Source of the DNA: Apostichopus japonicus
Taxonomy: Eukaryota; Echinodermata; Holothuroidea; Aspidochirotida; Stichopodidae
Assembly (NCBI RefSeq): GCF_037975245.1
Contig: NC_092565.1
Location: 23,393,499-23,457,498 of the forward strand
Direction: 5' to 3'
Length of the DNA: 64,000 nt
This document shows positions 1 through 10,419 of the stretch, in pieces (positions within the stretch are counted from its first letter, which is position 1; every line of letters starts with the position of its first letter). Below the pieces are notes generated by a model that did no database searches, was not told the DNA's origin, and was given only the letters and a program-made list of their open reading frames with translations. The translations under genes were made by a program, and so were the position numbers.

Positions 1-2141
1 GTGGTCTGTAAGAGACTACAATGCATCACTAATTGATAATGGTACCTACTGACTTATGCTCAGTATAATGTTCTTCTTGATAAATCCTTGAAACTGAGTA
101 AATTTGGGATGTTTGCTCAGCTGTCAATGTTTTTTGTATTTAAGAAATTCATCAAAATGCATCTTTTTGTAGAAATATTCTTTTCCTGTAAGGATAAATT
201 TATTGTCATATTATTAAGAAATACAAAGTCATTTTCAGCTGAAGTGCCGTGATGGCATCAGTCATTCCGCTATGGCCAGATGCATTAAGCAAATATCACC
301 AAATTTGTAAACAATTCAGATCTTCTTGATTCAAACTGCTATTAGGATGAGGTTTTTTGTCGTAAGGTGCCAACATTTTCAACAATCATGCTAACCGATC
401 AACTTCAGCCACCAGAAATTCTTTTTAATTATTAGTTTGTTAGAAAATAATATACATTACATATGGATTTAATAATATACATTACATATGGATTTTAAAT
501 CTGGTGTTAAATTGTGAAACAGATAGCAATCTGAAGATAAGTTAAATGAATAAACTAAAATTGACTTGTGTTTGGAACAGTCATGTTTCCCTGCCATGTT
601 TTTTGATTTGTGAATTGATTAAAGACATGATTTAAGCCAGAAAGTTAGTTTTGGTGTGTCACTGTCTAGCTAAGACACAAATTATGTTAGAAGGTTATGT
701 TCTGAAGTTTTCTGCACCATACTCGGGAGTGAATGTACTGGTCTCATCATTTCTGTCTCTGTGTGTGAACAGAGAGCTGTCAGTGTCTAAATTGCAGCTC
801 CCTGGTATAAATAAGTCTTAAAGTCAATTTATTGTTCATCTATTGGCTTTGGTGCTATATCATACACTGATGGTTGTTGTCTTCATTAATCCCGTAAGGC
901 AACAGTCCACAGACTACTTTCAGTAGGTCACGAGACTTTTCAAGAATGTCAGGAATTCATCTAGTTTTCAGAACTTATAGATTAGGTTACTTGAGTTAAC
1001 ATCCAGTCCACAATCTAAGCTAGATCACTTCTCAGACTTTTGGCTAAGATTATGTGTAATATCTGTTCCCTTTCAAGGGGAATGGTGATGCACACCCGAC
1101 GATGATCACACACTCACAGTCCCGATGCAAGGGGACTGGGGTTGAGAGCGGATCAGTCGTTTGCTAGTTTGATTTTTCGTGCCCTTGGGGTCTTTCCTGG
1201 GTGACTATTCTTAAAAAGTATCTAAGCTAGTTTTCCTGCATTCTGAGCATTCATTCTCAAAGTGTTGGGTCGTGGCTCGTTCCAGACTCAGTATCCTGGG
1301 TCATGGGACTAAAAGTTTGCTGCCTGCTATTGTAAGGTATATGTATTAATTTGTGCTTTAATCCATTCTTTCATCTAACTTTTTTTGTAATTTGCCATAT
1401 TACTTTCAGTTGCAAAAAAGTTAACACAAAGTGGAATGTGAAAAGGTTGATTTATTTATTTATTGTAATGAGGGCACAATGACTGTACAGACTTGATTAC
1501 TTTGTAGATTGGTATTATAAGTAGCATATTTTGTTGAGGGGGTTGTGACAGGAGAGCGGTAACAAAGGGCGAAGGGTAAGGGGGGGGGGCATCAATATGG
1601 TTTGATCGCTGAAAAAGGTGCAATGTACATTGATTAATATTCTAAGAAATTAAAGGGCAGTGTAATTTTAAAAAAAAATCATGTATTGTTTAGCTGAATC
1701 AGATTATTGATGTTAATATGCTGTTAAAGCAGTAAATCAGTTTTTGATCAGTAGATTTTATTACTTTCTTGCCAATTATTAAGGTCTTCATGTAACTTGG
1801 TTTGTTTTAGGAAGTTGCTTATAAAGACAGGGTCTTGCTCGTCCTGGAATAGTCACCGGAATGCATGTACCCTCCCAGGACTGTCCTGGAACTTGTCAAA
1901 ACATAATGAATAATTTATATTTTACCTTCGAATAATTTCAATTATATTTAAACTATTATTTGGAAAGATCACTTGATGGTAATCAGTTATTATTTACTAC
2001 TACAATGTTCATAAGTTCATCCACACTTGCAGATAACAGAATAAAGATCTTTGTATAACTTCACTGTGTAATTCACATTTTAATCATCTTTGTGAATTGG
2101 CTGAAGTTTCCCCAGTTAAAACGTAGTGTGTTCATTTGCAG
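1..2141 (+). other. Non-coding stretch, probably intron of the gene ending at 2339
   Basis: I see no convincing exon in this stretch. It is AT-rich with stops in all frames. It ends in a good acceptor (pyrimidine-rich run, then TTTGCAG at 2135-2141), so it is most simply the last intron of an unidentified + strand gene entering from the left. It contains the SINE at 1024-1219 and a G-run near 1580. Upstream exons of that gene could be too small to recognise by eye. Confidence 0.4.
1024..1219 (+). mobile_element. SINE with U2-snRNA-like head, 11-bp target duplication
   Basis: The first ~46 bases follow the 5' end of spliceosomal U2 snRNA from its first nucleotide (ATCxCTTCTC, then TTTTGGCTAAGAT, GTGTAxTATCTGTTC) with a few changes. 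About 150 bases unlike U2 follow, ending in a short A-rich tail (TTCTTAAAAAGT). The element is flanked by a perfect direct repeat ATCTAAGCTAG at 1013-1023 and 1220-1230, as expected for target-primed retroposition. The Sm site and the 3' stem-loops of U2 are absent, so this is not a functional U2 gene. Related copies at 52115-52430 share both head and body, which makes it a family rather than a one-off pseudogene. Basis: direct reading, with U2 recalled from general knowledge. Confidence 0.7.
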
Positions 2142-2339
2142 GGAAATGTCAAAATGATCAATGGATTTATGGAATCCATTACTGCCACCACCAATGCAGT
2201 TATATTATCCAAAATCCTAAATAAATTGGACAGTTGGAATTTCCAGAAAAGTACATTTGAAAAGCTTTCAGATTTACTTATTATTATGGTAAAATTTAGT
2301 GCCAATAGTGAAGACTTTGTCAAAATCCTGCTCATTTAA
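2142..2339 (+). CDS. Terminal coding exon of an unidentified gene
   Basis: A strong acceptor at 2135-2141 opens a phase-0 frame of 65 codons that begins GNVKMINGF and ends VKILLI, then TAA at 2337-2339. The peptide is rich in Leu, Ile, Lys and Ser, with alternating hydrophobic residues that suggest alpha-helices such as a HEAT/ARM-type tail. I do not recognise the family. No signal or catalytic motif is visible. The gene would run from left of the window and end tail-to-tail with SLBP. The good acceptor and uninterrupted frame make a real exon more likely than chance, but this is unproven without RNA or homology. Confidence 0.4.
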   Translation, partial: GNVKMINGFMESITATTNAVILSKILNKLDSWNFQKSTFEKLSDLLIIMVKFSANSEDFVKILLI

Positions 2340-5300
2340 TATAAAAGTCCATGTGCAATGTGAATGGTAATGTACTGTCTAGAAGCACTATACAGTTCTC
2401 ACTAAAATGAAATTTGATTTCTTTATGGAAGGTAACCCACAAAGTACAAAACAACAACTGACCAGAGGATTTTCACGTTTTTCTTTTCAAATTGTAAATT
2501 CCAACAGCACAAGCTCTTGATTTGGTGCGTAGCATTAATTGTAAACAATGTAGAGAGGAACATACTCCTGTATATTTCTTTAGGATTTTGACTTGTACAA
2601 GAGATCAAGATTATTGCCATTAATACTGTGGTGTCACAATAAGGAATGGACCAGGGGGGGGGGGGGAGGGAGCGGAGGAGGGTATTCTTGTACTCATGTA
2701 TAATGGTGTTTCAAATCATGTGCTTGATTTTCTTTTGTATGCTATCCGGAATCAGCTGTATAATTTGTTTGCATAACCTTTTATGCTCAAATGACAAAAT
2801 ACTTTGTATAATTTGTATTTGTATTAAATCTGTATAATTGAGTACAAGGAAAAATCTTGTTTTTATTTCCCCGTGTCTGAAAAACTACTGCCATTCCAGT
2901 TTTTTGCAGCTTAATGTTTAAACAGAAATACGAAGTAACTGACATTTAAACCCATTTGTATTCATTGTTCATTATTTAAATTGGTATGTTATATGAAGGT
3001 TTGGTATTTACTCCCCTGCTGAAATCCCTGTTTCTCCTTGTGTTAAAAAAAAGTCTGAGATAGCCACTTGACATAAGTACAGTTCTCACTAATCCTGACA
3101 GCAAAGTCAGCAAGAAAGCAAAATGTCTGTATCATTAATGATTACAAAACAGTCAATTAAGGACAGACGATGAGAATCATATGTTACAAACATTTATTCT
3201 ATCAAGTTTGAATTTCTGAAAGTGAAAAATATTACAAAGGGAAAGGTTTGCAAAATATAATTAAAAGACTGTACATTTTCATTGACAAAAATGGGTAAAT
3301 TACAGAATAGAAAAGGTAGTGAGAAATACTGTTTCATCAAATTATCTATTAGTAACATGAGTTATGGGTGACAAAGGCCTAATTAGAGAGGGAGGGGCTT
3401 TCAGCCCCTGGGCCTAATGTCAATCTGGTGAAATATGGGGAAAATAAAAGAATGTATGTATTTCTCATTTTCAAGATAATGATGAATACAGGAACTACAT
3501 GAGAAAAAGAAATTAATTTCTCACAGCTTCAAACCAGTATTGACAATTTGACGATACAACGTAATGGCATTTATACTGTGCCTCCAGTCACCACTGTGGC
3601 GCCCAAATATTCAAGAAAAGTCAAAATTAGTGATAAGTATTCAAACTTTAAAGAAGCATTTTACGGCCACCCTCCAATGCATTTTAGGTGCTTTCCTCCT
3701 ACTAATTTAAGTTTACTTTGATGGTTTAGGAATAACTTAGCAGATTTAATACAATTGCTCTTCTTGCCAAAATTTGGTGGAAAGGGTAATAGTTCTGTGG
3801 ATGCTCTTTATGCATAAATCCTCAAGGAAAAGCATTACTTTTGTTAAATCACCAAGACACTAAATGTATCACTGAATATTAAATATATCTTGATATTTAA
3901 TCAGATAAATCATAACCGGCTATTCTGCACACCTATCAAAAACATGCAAGATATGCGTATTCAAATTTGATTGTAAATATGCATATTTGTTCCCATTTTA
4001 AAAGCAGCCATTGTAATAATCAGTTACACAAACCTATTATAAATAGAAGTTCTCAAACAGCTGATACACAAACAACACAAGCCCACTGCTTCAAGGTACT
4101 TATATTAAGACGAGTCTTTCTATTCTTTTAAATAAATGAATGAATTTTTTCTGAGTTCGCATATGTAAATTAATTAACTCATGTTAAAGAACAGAAAAAA
4201 AAAAAAAATAACTGGAGACAGTCATTATGAGAGTACTTCAAAAGAGGTATTTTGTAAATTAGAAAGAATTCCATTACGGGATAGTGATATACTGTACATT
4301 CTGATTCAAACTAAGGAAGATAATGTGATCCTTGTAACTACCTAGCCGAACGAGAACCTCAAATTTGTGGGAGGAATTTCGGGAAGTTTATTAGTCTGCG
4401 TGGATAAGTTTGTCTGTGTAAAAAAGGGTATTTTCTGATGAACCAGAGCTTACTTGCAAATTTACTTAAACATCGATGTACAAAAAAACACTCTTATTAT
4501 ACAAAACAAAACAAGCTTGAAAGTAAATTAACTATGCTTTGGTAACAAGTAATGGTCTACTGTATGAAAGATAATGTTATTTGAATATTTACATGAATGT
4601 AGTGAATAGTATTTGAAGTAACTTCAACGGGTAGTCCCACATCTCTCACAAAATGTCTAACATTCTTCTCCAGTTTTAAAAGGGCCATAGAGAAACATTT
4701 GTTGGTGCTAATTGCAAGACAGATTAAAAAATCAGCAAACCTAGATTGACAAATTTACATGCTAGGCCAATAGGGCGACTCAACCCCCAGATCTTGCAGG
4801 CCTGCACAATGGATTTTTTTCCGCAGGATTGTGGGTCATTTTCCCCCTCCATTTTGGAGGGTGGGGAGGCAGGCAGGCCAAGATTAAAAACTCACAGATT
4901 TGGGCCGTGATGTGCATTGAATACAAATCAAGTTGAGGAGAACTGCACATTTGTGGGAGAGAGTTAATAGTTTAGCACTTTGATTTGCTTTATTTAAAAG
5001 ACTACTGCTACATAAATACAAAACAATGTAAAAGTCTAATCTGTCACAAACTGTCGCAGCTTTGAGCAGAATATAAAGATACCCGATTTAATCAAGACAA
5101 CCGCCATCTTGCAACCCCCTCCCTAGTTCCCTATCAATTTCAATCTCCAATTGCAATTGATTGCTATCAAACATTTTAAGTTTAAAGATCTAGTTGTAGA
5201 AGACCAAGGTGATTAAATATACATTTTAATGAATTATTCACTGAATTCTATTACCAACATTTTTCTTTTCTACTTTGCTAATTTCTTTATTTAATCGATT

Positions 5301-6762
5301 ATTAAAAGGAATCATTTTAGAATTTCAGACAGAAAATGTTCAAAACTTGAGGAATGGTATACTGACAATTAACAAGTCAAGTGGGCATTGTTAGTTTTAC
5401 ATAAATATCATTAACTAAAGAATGTAGCTATGATTATGAGAGAGAAGAGCTGCATTATTTTCATTACCCATACAGAAATTGGAACAGCCTGATGGAATTC
5501 AAATGTAACTTTTTTGGGTCTCCTTAATGTTAATGATTTTATGCTTCATAAGTGAATAACCAGATCTAAGTTGAAAATTTAGTAGTAATTCTTAATTTTT
5601 TATGATATCCACCCACATCTTAATTGCTAGGAATTACAAGATGACCATGACAGCTTATGCTAAAGAAGGCAGCCTTTCACTGTGTTAGTAGAACCAATTG
5701 ATGCTTCTGCATGTTCAATGTTTGAAGTTCAGTTTAAGCTTTTAATATAAAATACTACCTTGTTGAGGTAATCACATTCCAAATTTGAGTCTGTTAAATA
5801 ACGAAGCTTTTTTGTGTTGCGTTTGCCAACATTCTGGTTGTCAGACACATTAACCTTTAAAGGACATATCAAAGTACAGAACATTATAAGACTATTAATT
5901 ATGTTACTTTGGTCAACCAAACTTGCACCAAGAGTGACAAAATTAGCCTGCACTCCAATTAACATCCCTTAACATCCAACACCCCTTGAACGTTCTGAAC
6001 TGTTTCATACTTTTGCTTTTTAATAAAAAAGTGTCCAATATTTTCTGCATCAATTTGTCAAAACAACATCCTCATAGCATTTTGTATGACAAAGATGTGA
6101 ATTTTTCAAATTTGGTAATATTTTGTGAAATGAATCTGGCAACAGCAGAGTGAGTGATGTCATCCAGCACTTCAGTTGTAAATGTATTTGTTCATCTTTA
6201 TAATAATTTAACTCATTCACAGAGGAATATCATATATAACATTTCTACAAAAAAGTTTGATGAAATTATCAATAAAGAGGAAAATTGAAAGAGAAGATTA
6301 CAGAAGCGTAAGTAAAATTTTGAAGAGCATTTGTGATCCATTCCCTGAAAAGGATCAAGCCATTCAATCAACCATAGGTTGAGTTGACACAAGATATTGA
6401 GATATCTCAACTAGCAGTGAGGAATATTTTTTTCCTTTTCCATGAAAGTGTCACAATATCTGCCACTGGAATATCTGTTGCCACAAAACGTGGCAGTCCC
6501 TGCCACAAAATTTTGCAGTCAAATGGTTAACCACATAGACCTGCTAAGTAGTTTAATTAGGTCCGCCCAAACACAAAATACAGCTTTGTTTAACTTGACT
6601 TCCTGAAAGCATTGGAAACTAGGTCACTCCCTCTCAATTTCTTGTGCTATGGTACTTACATGACGCTCGCTTTGCTGTTTTAATATATATATAAATTCAT
6701 ATAAAAGTCAACAAAGCTGTAATATTTACATCGTCACTGATGCTGATAAGGTTTTAACCTTT
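2340..6762. other. Non-coding stretch between converging genes (3' UTRs and spacer)
   Basis: I see no coding exon here. The stretch lies between the stop of the unknown + strand gene and the SLBP stop, so it must hold both 3' UTRs. Minus-strand AATAAA signals (TTTATT on this strand) that could end SLBP occur at 3193, 4989 and 5286. Small structures include a GGGGC/GCCCC hairpin near 3396-3410, a C-rich/G-rich hairpin near 4842-4866, and a G-run at 2650-2662. No stem-loop of the histone type was noticed. Confidence 0.5.
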
Positions 6763-9700
6763 CTAATTCCAGCATTCCTCTAAATCTTTCATATCTTCGT
6801 CCTTGCTCACGTTGACGTTGCTTGTTACATCCGAGGACGACATCTCGGAAAATTTATTAACCAGGCTTTTCCTGTTGTTCTTTGCTTTATTGTTCAATTC
6901 AGAAGTGGAAATCCCTACTCTTTGAAGGGCTTCTAATAATTCTGTCGGGTTGAATGGGGGAGGGGACATTTGTGGGTCCAGGGTAACTTCATCCTCGGCA
7001 GGGGTACCGGTGGGGGTCTTTGGATTATTCAGAGGTATGCGTACGGCGAGAGAAGACTTTCCCGGAGTGAACTTAGCTGCAATGCTGGCGTACGATGGAG
7101 GGGCATTGTTATTAAGCGGTTGGATTGCACAGGGTACCTTGCTGTTGTCCTCTTGTCCAACTGTGAGCGGTGAAGCAGATCTACTGCCCTCGTGACTGGC
7201 AGTCAAACCGGAACTGACCGATGAGGTTACTGAGGTGTCCAGAGAGGACACCTCCTGGTCCATTGGGTGGTCATTCTCAGAGGAGATATCAGACCCGGTA
7301 TCACTACTCAGCAGTCTAGGAAAAAGAACAAAGACATTCTCTTACTAATAATTCCATAATAATCATAACAATAATTAATAATGGTGATTTATAACATGTG
7401 CATATCCACCCTGTAAGGTGCTCAAGGGGCGAGAGAGAAAGAAAGGAAAGAAAGCAACTGAACAATTGTATAAAACATGTTCAAGATTCTTTTCACTACT
7501 CTCTCAGTAAGTTTCTCTACAAAGCATCAAAGCAAAGTCCAACAGCTGTGGTTAGGATAACTAGTTTGTGTCAAAAAACTACCAGCCTAACAACAGCTGT
7601 GGTTAGGAAAACAAGTTTGTGTCATAAAACTACCAGCCTAACAACCACTGAATTTGAAAAGGATACTTATGCAGAACATCGAGAAGGGGAAGGAAAATGA
7701 AGATCCTGACAAATACTGGTAAAAAAAAACGATCGCCAATGATAACGTAGATGCAAACATGGGAAGAAACATGCGTAGATTAAAACACTCCTTTGAATGG
7801 TAGATTCAGAAGAAAGTGAGGGCGCAGTGCTAAACATTCCAATCATGTTTGTTTAGGTAGATAGAAAATTACACTAGTTGATTGGAAGACAGTTAAGAGA
7901 GGAGCTAGGTAAATTATATGTTATTTCCTACATTGGTGGTACGTACACAGGTCTAGCACACATACCAATTATATGTTATTTCCTACCGTGGTGGAGCACA
8001 CATACCAATTATATGTTATTTCCTACCATGGAGGTACGTACAAAGGTGGAACATACATACCTTTTTGTTTGTCCTTTACCGTTGGGATCCCACTGGTGTA
8101 GATTTCTCCTCCAGATTCGGACTTGACTGTCCCACGACCTACGACTGCAGACCTGGAATTTGTTTGGTGACGATGGATGCTGCCCTCGCTTTCTCATTTT
8201 CCTGAAAACATGAATGCGAGTAATCCCATGATAAGAAAGCATTTCATTTCATAGAATTCTTTAAATGGCCATTTTATTCATATGAGATGACTAAAACATC
8301 TTGTCCAACCATCAAACTACCCTTTAGGGGTTGCACTACTACAGATAACCAGCTCTTAGGTTTCTGTAAAAATGCAACTCGATTTGACAATTGTTTACTT
8401 GAGACTGGAAAGAATATTATAAAAGGAACATTTTATCAATTGAATTAGGCAAAAAGTAATAGCTGTTTTAAACATGGCAAATTGGTTACACTCTGCGAAG
8501 CAAAGAGAGGGATACAATCATTAATGAAAAACATTAATGGCTTGATATTAATTAATCTAATCATTCTAATGAAAGATATGAATTTTGAAGGTTGTCTGGT
8601 GGTACAAGAAGGAAACAAATTCATGTCATTAGTTTATAGTAAGTTGTTAGACAACCAAATTTTGGTATTTAGACAACCTTTAAAGGAAATTCCAGGTTGT
8701 CTGCAAGACAACAGACCAAAGACAATGAAGCATGTGGTCTTCCTCTTTGAAGCATTAAGATACTTTACCTAACATTAAGTACATGATGAATCATGAACCC
8801 ATGTCTTATCATTTAATCAGATCAACAGTACTATACCAACGTCACAAATTAAAGTGTTTCTTATGATAAAAGCTTTGTAGAATTAGAACTTCAAGGTATA
8901 CTTGAAACATCCAGTATCCAACTGAACAAATCAACAAACATGGATTAATGACCAATAACAAGTCATAAGAATTATTGACCGAAATATTTCTCCTGTGTCT
9001 TACTTTGGGACAGCTTCACGGTACTTTTCATAGCATTGAGTGTTCTTCCCGTATTCGATCTGCTTCTGTCTTCTAACTAAGACAACTTCATCTGTTTCTG
9101 TTTGAAGTCTGAAAAATATGAAGGGAGGAGAAAAACTTAAATTCCAAGTTAAGATACTCTCAACAGTCTGTTAGTCATATTGGGTTTCTTGCTTGTTGAC
9201 TCGTAAGTTAAAATTATTGATATTTGAATACCAATTTCGGTAGAAAGTTTGCAAGAACACAAAAATAGTTTCACTGGCAAATTTTGGAAGAGATATTTCA
9301 TTTTATATAAGTGATTGGATCATGCAAACTTAATGGTGGCATGAATTTGTAGAGAAAAATCTGGAATGATATTTATCTCACCACTGGCTTTAAGTAACCC
9401 CCACCCTCCTTCTTCAACCTCACTCATTTCTCTTTAATGCAATATAAAGTGTAATCTCTTCAACTTTCACCAAAGTATTGTTAACATTACTTAATTGTCT
9501 GTCAAACAGACTGATTCAAGCATAAATGCAGTTAATGGTCACTCACAGACGATCATCTTTAGAGATCCCTGACTTGGCATATCTTGCTAACTTTTCTTTA
9601 TGTCTTTGCATGTCCTCCTTGATAATAGTCAGTCTTCGATCATCTTCATCCATCAGAGTACACCAGTCTATACTCTCACCAGAAGATGAAACACTGGATA

Positions 9701-10419
9701 GTTGTCTCCTTGGTGAACTTGTCAAGTTTGGCCTAATACTGTAGGAGGTTAAATTTGGATAGATTTAGAGTAGCAAGTTCCCTAGAGCACATTTAGGTTA
9801 ACTGCATCATATGACAATCATATCTTACATAGGCCTAGGCCTTGAAGATATTTGGATTGGAATGCCGAGTTGTTAACAGTGTAAATGTAATTGAAGAATA
9901 GCTTGTTGTGGAAACTAAATGGCTTTTTGTAAAAAATTTGACTCATTTTAGATTATACCACACTAATTAAAATACAAATATAAAATAGATGAACAGGATC
10001 ATAATTCGCAAAACGGGAAGCACTTAGGCATAATTGTTGTACTGTACTAAGTCAGTAATGGCAAAAATCAGGTGCTAGGCTATGCTTATTTCTAGAACTT
10101 AGAAGGTACCAACACAGTATTACTCTATTACTTAGGGAGTTAGGATTCCTACCAAGTACCAATTCGATTAAGGAAGGGGGGGGGGGGGTTGGAAAGAATT
10201 AAATCAAGCATGCAGTCGCATCGATTAAAGTAAATGATCAAGGCCTTACCTTTCAATTTCCATTTCTATTAGCTTCTCTTTGGTGGCATGGGACTTAACG
10301 TTAGGCGAGCTGTGTAGGTCAGTGCATACCATAGTGCTCTTTCCGCCTTTCTTGAGCATTTCAGTCGACACGGTCTTCGGGACGGAATCATTCAAGTTAT
10401 TTGCGTGAATTCCAATCAT
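6763..10419 (-). CDS. SLBP: Histone RNA hairpin-binding protein (SLBP), five coding exons
   Basis: SLBP binds the 3' stem-loop of replication-dependent histone mRNAs and directs their processing and translation. Minus-strand coding exons: 10419-10250, 9738-9547, 9108-9004, 8201-8061, 7315-6763. All joins are GT-AG with phase 2, giving 386 aa. The RNA-binding domain spans roughly residues 123-192: [13 protein letters not shown], then [22 protein letters not shown] and LHQWDP, matching the family order. The usual phospho-Thr of the TPNK motif is Ser167. The Ser-rich N-terminus and the long ~185-residue C-terminal tail, rich in Ser, Pro and Asn, are less conserved. The first ATG in frame is 10419, and an acceptor about 35 bp upstream (CTGCCTCAG) implies a spliced 5' UTR, with candidate donors at 11.65-11.9 kb. 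Identification is firm; the exact 5' end is inferred. Confidence 0.92.
7541..7641. repeat. Two-copy 51-bp tandem duplication in SLBP intron 4
   Basis: The word AACAGCTGTGGTTAGGA starts at 7541 and again at 7592. Each copy continues through a stretch ending in ACTACCAGCCTAAC with a few differences. It lies inside SLBP intron 4, with no coding role visible. Confidence 0.75.
7912..8060. repeat. Three-copy short repeat abutting the SLBP exon 4 donor
   Basis: AATTATATGTTATTTCCTAC recurs at about 7912, 7967 and 8007, separated by related GGTACGTACA and CACACATACC words. The last copy runs to the splice donor of SLBP exon 4 (minus strand GTATGT at 8060-8055), so repeat drift could affect the donor context. 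Confidence 0.65.

Noticed and set aside
1024-1069. Functional U2 snRNA gene
   Set aside because: Only the 5' ~46 nt match; the Sm site and 3' stem-loops are missing and target duplications show retroposition.
8589-8720. Several GGTTGTCT / AGACAACC words in an SLBP intron as a structured element
   Set aside because: Spacing and orientation are irregular and no bounded unit emerges; likely low-complexity coincidence.
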